From NCBI RefSeq assembly GCF_028736925.1, contig NZ_JAQZAT010000016.1, positions 1-64,000 on the forward strand: DNA of 64,000 nucleotides, written 5' to 3'. Positions 1 to 9,600 of the stretch are shown here, one piece after another. A program made the translations under genes and the position numbers. The notes below the pieces were generated by a model. The model worked only from the letters and a program-made list of their open reading frames with translations, had not been told where the DNA came from and did no database searches. Source of the stretch: Flavivirga sp. 57AJ16 (lineage in GTDB: Bacteria > Bacteroidota > Bacteroidia > Flavobacteriales > Flavobacteriaceae). Every line of letters begins with the position of its first letter. The first letter of the stretch is position 1.

Positions 1-485
1 AAGTTCAGTAAGGCATAAGGCACTATAAAAAACAGCATCCATCTTTCCTTTTTGTTCTTGATGATGTCATAGATGGTATACCCTAAATAGACCAATAGCG
101 TGACGCCTGCCAGGACTTCCCCTATAAACAACCATATGTTTTCGCCAAAGCCGTTGACGTCCTCTACGATCTGGAGCGTAATAAAAAACAAGTACGGAAT
201 AAAATAGAGGAGGTCCCTGAGTTGAAATTTATCTTGATTGGAACTGTGGTACCTTATTAGTAAAAAGAAGAGTGTGATGATCAATGGAGATTGGAAAAAA
301 TACCAGTTCGCATTGGGCAAGAACAGATTGAAATCATCATCCCCGATAACGTTCAAAAGCAATGCAATGATTGAACCTAAAAGTAGCAGGAAATTTACCC
401 GCTTGTAACTTTCCCGCTTGACGAGCAGGACACTCAAAAGGAACAGGCCCTGGATCAGGGCGGTTATCTGGATTATATTTAACAT
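1..485 (-). CDS. Membrane protein, probable N-terminal sensor part of an AraC-type regulator or histidine kinase (cut by window edge)
   Basis: Reading leftwards from an ATG at 485, the minus strand stays open to base 1 with no stop, so about 161 N-terminal residues are seen. They contain alternating hydrophobic stretches (MLNIIQITALIQGLFLLSVL at the start, later FFQSPLIITLFFLLIRYH, and a last one before the edge) separated by short charged loops such as YHSSNQDKFQLRD and IIKNKKERW. This looks like the multi-helix membrane domain that precedes an AraC-type DNA-binding domain in many Flavobacteriia regulators. The C-terminal output domain lies outside the window, so a membrane histidine kinase is also possible. 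A purine-rich stretch (TGGAGAAAG) lies upstream of the start. Coding is clear; the family call is inference. Confidence 0.7.
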   Translation of the reverse strand, partial: MLNIIQITALIQGLFLLSVLLVKRESYKRVNFLLLLGSIIALLLNVIGDDDFNLFLPNANWYFFQSPLIITLFFLLIRYHSSNQDKFQLRDLLYFIPYLFFITLQIVEDVNGFGENIWLFIGEVLAGVTLLVYLGYTIYDIIKNKKERWMLFFIVPYALLN

Positions 486-640
486 AAATAACAGGACACT
501 TTCTCCAAAAGGGCTAAAATAATTCAAAAAAAACTAAAATAGAATGATGATTCATTAAAAAGCACCAAAACCTAGTACCATCGTTGGCCCGATCGCCGAT
601 CGGTTTTCTTGAACAGCCCTGCACCTTTTTCAGGTTCGTT

Positions 641-832
641 TTATAGATTGGATAACGAAAATTTTTGCGGATGATTGTTCCTGGCCTTCAATATTTTTCG
701 CAATTTGAACCTACCTTTTTTATCTATTACAGCTGCCTGATTGGTATTCTTAACATGGGCAGTTGTGGTAATCACAGGTTGACTATCGGCATCAATAATT
801 TTCCTAGAAAGTTGTCTAGTTAATAAGACCAT
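641..832 (-). pseudogene. Fragment of a carboxypeptidase-regulatory-like (TonB-receptor N-terminal type) domain
   Basis: A 63-residue minus-strand reading frame contains RKIIDADSQPV, then AHVKNTNQAAVIDKKGRFKL. This matches the pattern of the carboxypeptidase-regulatory-like beta-sandwich (G-x-I-x-D-x-x-x-P-V ... G-x-x-x-T-D-x-x-G-x-F-x-L) that begins SusC-type TonB-dependent receptors. No signal peptide, plug or barrel follows; after about 45 residues the frame ends in unrelated sequence. It is best read as the remnant of a receptor or peptidase gene. A functional micro-protein is unlikely because the frame starts inside the domain. Confidence 0.5.
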
Positions 833-1018
833 TTAATTAGTGTGCTATAAGCTTTTATTTGTTTTAGAAAGCTGTATAAGCATATTTAGTGCATTGCAAA
901 TTTCGCAGTAAATGGGGGTAAATAATAGCAATATAAGAATGAATGAATGTTTTTATTTGCATAGCTAAAACGATTTAGTATCTTTGTTTGTAAGATATTA
1001 TTAAAAGTATTTTGTCTT

Positions 1019-1349
1019 GACAATTTCGTGGAAATTTTTCTAAGTAATAAAAACCATTTCTTGAAAGAAACCATAGGTGGTGATGAAGTTGATGATTTTG
1101 AAATTAATTGGGGGCGACTGCGGGCTCTGTTCAAGTAGCTACCTATATTACCTATTTAGGTTCACAAGGTACCTTTGTTACAAACAATCAAGGGGAAAAT
1201 AGCTTTCAATACGGGCCAAATGCACATGTCCTTTTGCAGGACCAGATTGGCGATTTTTATCTGGAGATAAAACGGATTTAACCACTCAAATAAGTGGTGG
1301 GACCCTTATTGAAGCTGCTGCTTTATTAGGACAAAAGAACATTTTATAA
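1019..1349 (+). pseudogene. Decayed 3' end of an unidentified gene (two frameshifts)
   Basis: No intact reading frame exists here, but three plus-strand frames join into one protein-like tail. The first segment reads FLSNKNHFLKETIGGDEVDD and ends near 1110. A second frame gives ATYITYLGSQGTFVTNNQGE and a following FQYGPNAHV. A third gives WRFLSGDKTDLTTQISGG and ends at LLGQKNIL with a TAA at 1347-1349. Two single-base shifts (near 1108 and 1230) are needed to connect them. A strong terminator follows at 1415. The family was not recognised. It is called a pseudogene because composition and the final stop look coding while the frames are broken. Confidence 0.45.
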
Positions 1350-1414
1350 TTAAAACCAAATCAAAAATTTAAAATTTTATATATCAATAGTTTTATTTTG
1401 AGTTAGTTATGTTA

Positions 1415-1458
1415 GGGGTGGTCGAGCGGTCAATAATAATTTTGACCACCCCTTTTTT
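1415..1458 (+). terminator. Rho-independent terminator
   Basis: A perfect 9-bp stem (GGGGTGGTC at 1415-1423 with GACCACCCC at 1444-1452) is followed by six T residues. It lies after the decayed gene ending at 1349 and before the GH125 gene, so it separates the old transcription unit from the glycan-utilisation locus. Confidence 0.8.
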
Positions 1459-1545
1459 AGAATATTTTAATTATTGATTATTACCTCTTGAGTCTGAATA
1501 AGCAAAATGTTGATAAAATTTACTTAGAATAATAATTAAAAGAAA

Positions 1546-2979
1546 ATGAAGAGAAGAACTTTTTTACAGAACACTGCCTTGGTAGGAAGTATGGTAACTT
1601 TAAATCCATATGAACTATTAGCATCTAATAAATTTATGGATTCAAGCTTTCCTGAAGTTAGAGTAGCTAAGGAATTTAGGAATTTTGAGAGCCAAGATAT
1701 AGAGAATGCTATAAAAGAATTTCAAAAGAACGTTAAAGATAAAGAGTTAGGTTGGCTGTTTAATAATTGTTTTCCTAATACTCTTGATACTACAGTTACT
1801 TATAGTGAGGTTAATGGCAAGCCCGACACCTATGTTATAACTGGCGATATTGATGCCATGTGGCTAAGGGATAGTTCAGCTCAAGTTTGGCCATATATGC
1901 AATTTGCGGATAAAGATAAAGATTTAAAAAAACTTATTGCCGGTGTTATTAATCGGCAAACACGGTATATTATTAAAGACCCATATGCCAATGCCTTTTA
2001 TAAGGACCCCAATAAAGAGGGTGAATGGATAACCGATGGTACTGAAATGAGTCCGGGAGTGCACGAACGCAAATATGAAATTGATTCTCTTTGTTATCCA
2101 ATTAGATTGGCCTACAATTATTGGAAGACTACAAAAGACACCTCTCCCTTTGATAACGATTGGAAGAAGGCTATAAAAAACACATTGCAAGTTTTTAGGG
2201 ACCAACAACAAAAAGATGGTTCTAATCCATATGCATTCATGAGAACGACACCATTTGCAACGGATACACGACCATTAAAAGGAAAAGGATATCCAGTTAA
2301 GCCAGTGGGACTTATTTGTAGTGCTTTTAGACCTAGTGATGATGCAACAGTATTTTCTTTTTTAATACCTTCCAATTTCTTTGCGGTAGTTAGTCTCAAT
2401 CAAGCTGCTGAGATGATAGAAGAGATAAGCAACGATCAACAAACAGCAAAAGAATTAAGAGCACTTGGTAAAGAAGTTTCGAATGCCCTTAAAGAACATG
2501 CCGTAGTTGAACATCATAAATACGGAAAGATATATGCCTTTGAAATTGATGGATTTGGAAATCACTTATTGATGGATGATGCTAATGTCCCAAGTTTGTT
2601 ATCACTACCATATCTTGATGCTGTAGACATTAATGATCCTATTTATCAGAATACAAGGAATTTTGTGTGGTCGTTAGATAACCCATTTTTCTTTAAGGGT
2701 GAAGCAGCCGAGGGGATTGGCGGACCACATGTTGGAATGGATATGATCTGGCCGATGGCCACTAGTATGCGAGGATTGACCAGCACTAATAACAAGGAAA
2801 TTAAGGCGTGTATTAAGTCACTTAAATCAACGCACGGTGAAACGGGCTTTATGCATGAATCGTTCCATAAAGATGATCCAAAAAACTTTTCGAGAGCTTG
2901 GTTTGCTTGGGCCAATACACTTTTTGGGGAATTCTTATGGAAAACGTATCAAACTAAACCGGAATTATTAAACGAATAA
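1546..2979 (+). CDS. GH125 exo-alpha-1,6-mannosidase (metal-independent alpha-mannosidase)
   Basis: This 477-residue protein matches glycoside hydrolase family 125 over its whole length. Visible landmarks are TGDIDAMWLRDS (residues 99-110), HERKYEIDSLCYP starting at 173, GGPHVGMDMIWPM near 392, and GETGFMHESF (431-440). By analogy with characterised GH125 enzymes, Asp180 in YEID is the likely general acid and Glu438 in MHES the likely base. The family removes terminal alpha-1,6-linked mannose by inversion without a metal ion. The N-terminus MKRRTFLQNTALVG has a twin-arginine signal pattern, so export by Tat to the periplasm is likely. It is followed within 85-110 bases by an esterase and a sugar kinase in the same direction, probably one operon serving alpha-mannan or N-glycan-like substrates. 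Confidence 0.9.
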   Translation: MKRRTFLQNTALVGSMVTLNPYELLASNKFMDSSFPEVRVAKEFRNFESQDIENAIKEFQKNVKDKELGWLFNNCFPNTLDTTVTYSEVNGKPDTYVITGDIDAMWLRDSSAQVWPYMQFADKDKDLKKLIAGVINRQTRYIIKDPYANAFYKDPNKEGEWITDGTEMSPGVHERKYEIDSLCYPIRLAYNYWKTTKDTSPFDNDWKKAIKNTLQVFRDQQQKDGSNPYAFMRTTPFATDTRPLKGKGYPVKPVGLICSAFRPSDDATVFSFLIPSNFFAVVSLNQAAEMIEEISNDQQTAKELRALGKEVSNALKEHAVVEHHKYGKIYAFEIDGFGNHLLMDDANVPSLLSLPYLDAVDINDPIYQNTRNFVWSLDNPFFFKGEAAEGIGGPHVGMDMIWPMATSMRGLTSTNNKEIKACIKSLKSTHGETGFMHESFHKDDPKNFSRAWFAWANTLFGEFLWKTYQTKPELLNE

Positions 2980-3063
2980 ATATAATATCGATTTGATTTC
3001 AATGTATAACCGCATCTTTCAACTAACAATATGTTGTTTAACTCCTTACCATAATGTAACCAA

Positions 3064-3882
3064 ATGAAACTTCATCGATTAATAATTACGACCCTATTTT
3101 TTATTTCTGTTTTGACCTTAAAGGCTCAAACTGGTGGCTATATTGATATTAAGGACATTGATTATTATGGGGCCGAAATGAAATCAGATGACTATCGTGA
3201 AACTCAGTGCAAATTGGATATTTATTATCCTCAAAATGAGGAAGACGTGCCGGTTGTTATTTGGTTTCATGGAGGCGGGTTAACGGGTGGTCAAAAAGAA
3301 ATTCCAGCAGCTTTAAAGGGAGCGGGTTTTTGTGTTGTTGGGGTTGGATACAGACTTTCTCCAACAGTCCCGGCCAAAACTAGTATAGAAGATGCTGCTC
3401 AGGCGATTGCATGGGTTTTTGAGAATATTGAAAACTATAATGGAAGCAGGAAAAAGATTTTTGTTTCTGGTCATTCTGCTGGTGGTTATTTGTCACTGAT
3501 GACCGTTATGAACAAAGAATATTTGAATAAATATGGGATAGATTCTAATAAAATTGTTGGACTTGTGCCATTTAGTGGTCATACAATTACACATTTTACA
3601 ATTCGCTCAGAGAGCAACATACCAGATTATCAACCTATTATAGATGAATTTGCACCACTTTACTATATTCGTAAAGATGCGCCATCCATTTTACTAATTA
3701 CTGGTGATAGAGAGTTGGAAATGCTGGGGAGATATGAGGAAAATGCGTATTTCTATAGAATGATGAAAGTAATCGGGCATAAAGATATTGAAATTTTTGA
3801 AATGGATGGATATAATCATGGCATGACATACCCTGCTTTTCCGTTGTTAGTTAAGTTTATTAGATCCAAATGTCAAAACTAA
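3064..3882 (+). CDS. Secreted alpha/beta-hydrolase, carbohydrate-esterase-like
   Basis: The 272-residue protein has a cleavable signal peptide (MKLHRLIITTLFFISVLTLKAQ) and an esterase fold. The oxyanion motif HGGG is at 69-72, the nucleophile elbow GHSAG at 136-140 (Ser138), and a probable acid and base at Asp215 (LLITGDREL) and His252 (GYNHGM). This is the arrangement of the BD-FAE / acetyl-esterase group, which removes ester groups from sugars or small aryl esters. Lying between GH125 and a ROK kinase suggests it strips acetyl or similar ester groups from the glycan imported by this locus. The true substrate cannot be read from the sequence. Confidence 0.8.
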   Translation: MKLHRLIITTLFFISVLTLKAQTGGYIDIKDIDYYGAEMKSDDYRETQCKLDIYYPQNEEDVPVVIWFHGGGLTGGQKEIPAALKGAGFCVVGVGYRLSPTVPAKTSIEDAAQAIAWVFENIENYNGSRKKIFVSGHSAGGYLSLMTVMNKEYLNKYGIDSNKIVGLVPFSGHTITHFTIRSESNIPDYQPIIDEFAPLYYIRKDAPSILLITGDRELEMLGRYEENAYFYRMMKVIGHKDIEIFEMDGYNHGMTYPAFPLLVKFIRSKCQN

Positions 3883-3903
3883 ACATAAATACAAATATAG
3901 AAA

Positions 3904-5046
3904 ATGAGAGACGTTTATTCAGATGATCGAATTGTCATGACACTAGACGCGGGAGGGACAAATTTTGTGTTCTCTGCAATTCAAGGGGGAAAACATTTAA
4001 TTAAAAAAAAGGTGCTGCCTTCTAATTCTGATGATATCAACAATTGTCTAAATACGATAGTAAAGGGTTTTAAAGAAGTTAGAAATACGCTGGGAGCAAA
4101 TAATAGCCCATCAGCAATAAGTTTTGCTTTTCCTGGACCTGCAGATTATAAAAGAGGTATTATTGGTGACCTTACTAATTTCCCATCCTTCAACGGAGGT
4201 GTCGCTTTAGGGCCCATGCTTGAGAATATTTTCAAAGTGCCGACCTTAATTAACAATGACGGAGATCTTTTTGCTTATGGTGAAGCCATTGCAGGTTTTT
4301 TACCATATGTTAACTCTACGATGAAAGATAAAAATTTAGAGCGTAGATACACCAACTTAATAGGTATTACCATTGGAACCGGTTTTGGAGCAGGTATAGT
4401 TGTAAATAATCAAGTTTGTTTTGGTGATAATTCTGCAGCAGGGGAAATATGGTTGACCCGTAATTATTTGGCGAATGATCTTATTGCAGAAGAAGGGGTA
4501 AGCATTCGAGCCATCAAGCGAACATATATGGAGCTATCCAACTTAAAGGAATGTCATTTGGAGCCTAAAGAAATTTACCTCATAGCAAAAGGGGTATTAA
4601 AAGGTAATAAGGAAGCGGCCATAGAAGCATACGGAAAAGTGGGCACTGTAATTGGAGAATCACTTGCCACTGCAATAACACTTATGGATGCTCCAGTCGT
4701 TATCGGTGGTGGAATATCAGGTGCTTCAGAGTTCATAGTTCCTAATATAGTTGAACATCTTAATGGAACTATCCTTGATGGTAATGGGCGACATATAAAC
4801 AGGATAATATCAAAGGCCTTTTCTATAGACGATCCCAAATCCTTTCCCAAATTTTTAAATGACAACTCTCAAATTCTTGATGTACCGTTTAGTGATAAGA
4901 AGGTGCGTTATAATCCACAAAAATTAATACCTATTGGTCTGTCACGATTAGGAACAAGCGATGCTATTTGTTTAGGGGCCTATACCCTTGCAATTAATTA
5001 TTTGGAAGAGAAAAGGGCTTCTACACCAGTGTATAGTAGAAAATAA
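3904..5046 (+). CDS. ROK-family sugar kinase (possible manno- or glucokinase)
   Basis: The protein (380 residues) shows the ROK fold: phosphate-binding DAGGTN at 15-20, the catalytic Asp119 in INNDGD, and an ATP-side loop GITIGTGFGAG. A second glycine-rich segment (VVIGGGISGASEF) lies in the C-terminal half. ROK enzymes usually carry a CxCGxxGC zinc motif after the active site; here the equivalent region, after AAGEIW, has no cysteine cluster, so this is a zinc-less variant. No signal peptide or DNA-binding domain is present, so it acts in the cytoplasm as a kinase, not as a repressor. It starts 21 bases after the esterase. Phosphorylation of mannose released by GH125 is the natural inference; glucose or fructose are alternatives. 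Confidence 0.78.
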   Translation: MRDVYSDDRIVMTLDAGGTNFVFSAIQGGKHLIKKKVLPSNSDDINNCLNTIVKGFKEVRNTLGANNSPSAISFAFPGPADYKRGIIGDLTNFPSFNGGVALGPMLENIFKVPTLINNDGDLFAYGEAIAGFLPYVNSTMKDKNLERRYTNLIGITIGTGFGAGIVVNNQVCFGDNSAAGEIWLTRNYLANDLIAEEGVSIRAIKRTYMELSNLKECHLEPKEIYLIAKGVLKGNKEAAIEAYGKVGTVIGESLATAITLMDAPVVIGGGISGASEFIVPNIVEHLNGTILDGNGRHINRIISKAFSIDDPKSFPKFLNDNSQILDVPFSDKKVRYNPQKLIPIGLSRLGTSDAICLGAYTLAINYLEEKRASTPVYSRK

Positions 5047-5047
5047 T

Positions 5048-5068
5048 ATTCCTTAAGACGGAATTTTT
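5048..5068 (+). terminator. Weak hairpin terminator candidate after the ROK kinase
   Basis: A short hairpin (ATTCC at 5048-5052 with GGAAT at 5060-5064) runs into a T-rich stretch in the 64-base gap between the convergent ROK and LacI genes. The stem is only 5 bp, so this is tentative. Confidence 0.35.
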
Positions 5069-5110
5069 GTTGTGTGGATCTTTATTGAGCTTGAATGGTT
5101 TTTTTCTTCC

Positions 5111-6136
5111 CTATTTGGCCAAAGAGGAAGTTCGGATAATTAATTCAGCTTTAAGCTTGATTTGAATGGCTTTAGATATTTTATTTTGTTTTTTTAGTAA
5201 TTGAAGCATGATACTCATCAACTGTTTGGCAATGTCATCCATGGGTTGGGCAATAGCCGTAATGGACGGCGTATTGATTCTATAAAGATCGTTATCATCA
5301 AAGGCAACCAAACCTAAATCCAATGCGGCCTTTTCACTATTTTCTTTTATTATTTCCAAACCGTTCCTAGTAAGATAATTAGTTGAAAAAAATACAGCGT
5401 CAATATTCGCATTCTCCTTAAAAAATGTACGCATGATACGCTTACCTTTTTTAGACCCGGTTTCCTCAAATGGAATTTGCAGGACAATGGGTTCGATATC
5501 ATTTTCAATAACGACATCTTTATATCCTTTTAAGCGATTGAGCATCTGTACTTGTTGAACATCCGTTGTAATAAAAGCTATATGTTTAAAACCATTTTCA
5601 ATTAAATGTTCAGTGGCATTTTTTGATGCTTCATAATTGTCTATAATGACATAATTGGTTTTTAAATCTTCAAAATATCTATCAAATAAAACAAGAGGTA
5701 TATTGTTTTTGATCATTTTAGAAAGATCATTTTTTATGCCACTAGAGGGTATTACTATGTATCCGTCAACCTGCATTTCACTAAACAATTCCAAAAGTTC
5801 CCGAGAACGCATATCATCATTTTCATTACTACAAAACAATACCTTATAGCCTTCTTTATAAGCAATGTCTTCAATTAAGCGGGCAATTTTAGCAAAAAAG
5901 AAGTTGCCAATATCTTCCACCATAAACACTAAAGTCTTTGTAGAACCAGTTCGTAAGCTTCGAGCAACTAAATTAGGTTTATAGCCAACAGACTCTACAT
6001 AACTCTCAATTTTTTTAATAACCTCATCTGAAATTTTTTTTTCTTTCCCTTTCCTATTTAGTACAAATGATATGGTAGTGGGGGAAACATTGAGTTCTTT
6101 TGCGATATCTTTTATAGATAATTTTCTGTTATTCAT
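5111..6136 (-). CDS. LacI-family transcriptional regulator
   Basis: The 341-residue protein begins with the LacI helix-turn-helix (SIKDIAKELNVSPTTISFVL, about residues 6-25), followed by the hinge helix region ending YKPNLVARSLRTG. The periplasmic-binding-protein-like effector domain follows (DGYIVIPSSG, IPLVLFDRYF, AFITTD, GLVAFDDNDLYRI). It is divergent from the SusC gene at 6609, and the 472-base gap between them holds a palindrome of LacI-operator type at 6533-6548. The most economical reading is that it controls the SusC/SusD operon, and perhaps the GH125 operon behind it, in response to a sugar from the imported glycan. Repressor or activator mode cannot be decided. Confidence 0.92.
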   Translation of the reverse strand: MNNRKLSIKDIAKELNVSPTTISFVLNRKGKEKKISDEVIKKIESYVESVGYKPNLVARSLRTGSTKTLVFMVEDIGNFFFAKIARLIEDIAYKEGYKVLFCSNENDDMRSRELLELFSEMQVDGYIVIPSSGIKNDLSKMIKNNIPLVLFDRYFEDLKTNYVIIDNYEASKNATEHLIENGFKHIAFITTDVQQVQMLNRLKGYKDVVIENDIEPIVLQIPFEETGSKKGKRIMRTFFKENANIDAVFFSTNYLTRNGLEIIKENSEKAALDLGLVAFDDNDLYRINTPSITAIAQPMDDIAKQLMSIMLQLLKKQNKISKAIQIKLKAELIIRTSSLAK

Positions 6137-6523
6137 GGGCTTTTGGCTAAAATTAGATCTTTAGTAAGCTGTAAATTTAAATAAAAAGCAGTTAGCCTTC
6201 TATTAAACAAGAAAAAAAGGCTAATAAGAATAATTAAAACCCAGTAAACCAAATTTATTTTAATATCCATTAATTGTTTTCACTAGAATTAATTTGGTTA
6301 AACCCAACTATACATTATCTGTAATACATTTGTTCTTTCTTCGTTTTAAGAAGCTGCTACAGAAATAAAAATGATCTCCTTAAAGGTTAATAAAGTTTTG
6401 ATCATAAATTAATAATCAAAATAAATTAGATAGATAACGGGGTTTTGGTTTGTATCAAAATGATAAATTTAACAAAAAAATAACTCTAGGGATTGTTGTT
6501 GTTATATTTTTTTTATGTAAAAA

Positions 6524-6555
6524 TTTGGCTCAACTAAAACGTTTTAGTAGATTTA
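6524..6555 (+). promoter_or_regulatory. Bacteroidota promoter overlapping a LacI-type operator
   Basis: A -33 box TTTG (6524-6527) and a -7 box TAGATTTA (6548-6555, against consensus TAnnTTTG) are separated by 20 bases. Inside that spacer lies a perfect 16-bp palindrome, ACTAAAACGTTTTAGT (6533-6548), with the central CG typical of LacI-family operators. Regulator binding here would cover the promoter of SusC at 6609. A closely similar module with the same geometry precedes the SusC gene ending at 61534 on the other strand. Confidence 0.72.
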
Positions 6556-6608
6556 CGATCAGTATTTTTTAAAAACTAAACTATATTCTAACTAAATTAA
6601 CTTGTATT

Positions 6609-9600
6609 ATGATTAAAAATTCTTTTTTATCTCGTAATAGTCTTGTGACTATAACGACATTTTTTTTGTTTCTAGTTGCATTGTTTGATCCAATATATGC
6701 TCAAGATTCAGAATCGTACTCTGTAACGGGAGTTATTACAGATTCAAAGGGACTTCCCTTACCGGGCGTAAATGTTGTAGAGAAAAACACAACTAATGGA
6801 GCTCAAACGGATTTCGATGGTAATTATACCATAAAAGTTTCAGATTCAGAATCCGTTTTAATATTTTCTTATGTTGGGATGAAAACAGCAGAGATTCCTG
6901 TAAAGGGGGAGAGGCAAATAGACGTTCAAATGGCCGAAGATGCCCAATCCCTGGACGAGGTGGTTTTGGTTGGTTATGGCACCCAGAAAAAAATTAGTGT
7001 GGTTGGTGCCCAATCAACCATAAAAGCAGAAGAACTTCAGCTTCCCGTGGCCAATTTGGGCACCATGCTTGCTGGAAGAATTTCGGGTTTGACCGGGGTT
7101 CAAAGATCAGGCCTTCCTGGTTTTGACGGAGCAGATTTATGGATACGGGGTATTTCTACTTTTGGAAATAACAGACCTCTCATTTTAGTTGATGGTGTTG
7201 AGCGATCTTTGGATAATGTCAACCCCATTGATATAGAATCATTCTCGATTTTAAAAGATGCTTCAGCAACAGCTGTTTATGGTGTTAGGGGAGCTAATGG
7301 TGTTATTTTGATTCAGACTAAACGAGGTAAAATAGGTAAACCAAGTGTTTCGCTCGATTATTTTGAAGGGATCACTTACTTTACCAAAACCCCCGAATTA
7401 GTAGATGGTGTAACCTATATGAACCTTGCTAATGAAGCCCTCACTACAAGGGGTCAGGTTCCTAGGTTTTCCCAGGAATATATTGATAGAACAGCATCTA
7501 ACGAAGACCCATTGCTTTATCCAAATGTGAATTGGTTAGACGAGGTGTTTAATGATTTTGGTCGTAATAGACAAGCGTTGGTTAATGTTAGGGGCGGTGC
7601 TCAGGATGCACAATATTATGTCTCTCTTGCTTATTACGATGAGACAGGCCTTTTTGTAACCGATGGTGTTGAAGATTATGATTCGGATACGCGATTTAAA
7701 CGTTACAATTTTACTTCAAACACCACTATCGATATCACAAAAACAACTAATGTTAATGTCGGCATTCAAGGGTATCTTTCTGAAGGTAATTATCCTGGTC
7801 AAGATGTTGGGGCCATATTTGGTTCTGCATTAGAGGTGTCCCCAGTTGAGTACCCGAAAATATATCCAGGAGGTTATGTGCCAGGAAAAAGTGCGAATGG
7901 AGGTCTTAGAAATCCTTATGCGGAAGTTGCATTAAGGGGGTATAGAACGCTTACACGCACTCAATTAAATACCAATTTGAATATAAATCAAGAATTATCG
8001 TTTATTACGGAAGGCTTGTCCCTACGCGGCTTGTTTTCCTTTGATTCTTATAACGAACAAAATACATCAAGATCAAAACGGGAAAGCACTTACTTTGTGG
8101 ACCCTAACTTTCCCTATACAGAAAACGGGGAACTGCTTTTAAACGAAACATTTAATAGTAGTGATAATTTTCTTGGTTATAGCAATAATAATGGCGGTAA
8201 TAGACAATTTTATATGCAAATGTCATTAAATTATGAAAGGAAATTTGGAGAACATTCAGTAAGTGGTCTTTTGTTAGCTAACCGTGAGGATTTTGTCAAC
8301 GCGTTTGCCGGCGATGTTATTGGTTCTATACCATTTAGAAATCAAGGTTTGGCTATGAGAGCGACTTATTCCTATGATGATAAATATTTCCTTGAATTTA
8401 ATGCCGGTTACAATGGTTCGGAAAATTTTGCCCCTTCCGAACGATATGGCTATTTTCCAGCACTTGCATTTGGTTGGATCGTATCAAACGAACCCTTCTT
8501 TGAGCCTCTAAAGGAAACTATTAATTATTTAAAGTTAAGGTATTCCCATGGTATTGTAGGGTCAGATTCTGGGGCTAATAGATTTGCTTATCTAAATAAT
8601 GTTAGTGCGGGTCAATCAGGCTATAATTTTGGTTATAATAGACGTTTTACAGGTGGGATAGCGCAAACAGCATATGCGGTTGATGTAACCTGGGTGGAAT
8701 CAACTAAAAAGGATTTGGGTATAGAGATTAATGCATTTGACAATAGATTGCGCATTATATATGATATTTTCACAGAACGGACTAAAGGGTCATTTTTACG
8801 ACGTGCTGACATTCCAAATTATATAGGCCTCACTACAGATCCTTTTGGGAATATAGGTGAAATGGAGAATAAAGGTTTTGATGGCTCGATTGAATATAGA
8901 CAGCCCATTAATGATTTGACCCTCAACTTTAGGGGAACCTTTACATATAATGATAATAAAATATTGGAAAATGGGGTGCCGGAACAACCATACCCATGGC
9001 TGGAAAGGCGTGGTACAACGCTTCTAGCGAATGTAGGCTACGTGGCAGAACGGTTATTCTCATTAGAGGACGATGTGAATGGAGATGGTTTTATTACTCC
9101 AGAAGATGGATTTCCTACCCAGTTTGGTAGAATACAACCAGGGGACATTAAATATCAAGATTTGAACGATGATGGACAGATAGATGACTTCGACAGAAAG
9201 GTTATTGGAAAAGGTGATGTTCCTGCCTTAACCTATGGTTTTGGTTTAACTGCAAAATACAAAAATTTTGATTTGAGTTTATTTTTTCAAGGACAAAATT
9301 CAGCCGAGCGCTTTGTGGGAGGACAAGGAATCCAACCTTTTATCGGCGATGGTGGTGAAGGAAATGTTTACAAGGCAGCGCTAGATAGATGGACACCGGA
9401 GAATGATAATATCTATGCTACAACACCTAGATTGTCTTTTGGTTCATCTAGTGACGGACAAACCAATAATACACAATTAAGTACTTGGTGGCTTAGGGAT
9501 ATAGATTTCTTAAGGCTTAAGACTGCCGAAGTAGGATTCACGTTGCCTTCTAAAATAACGGATAAAATAAATATAGTTAGCTTTAGGTTATACGCACGGG

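Noticed and set aside
886-1134. An 82-codon minus-strand frame
   Set aside because: It lies opposite the readable plus-strand gene remnant, shows no domain and has an odd composition, so it is a by-product of that sequence.
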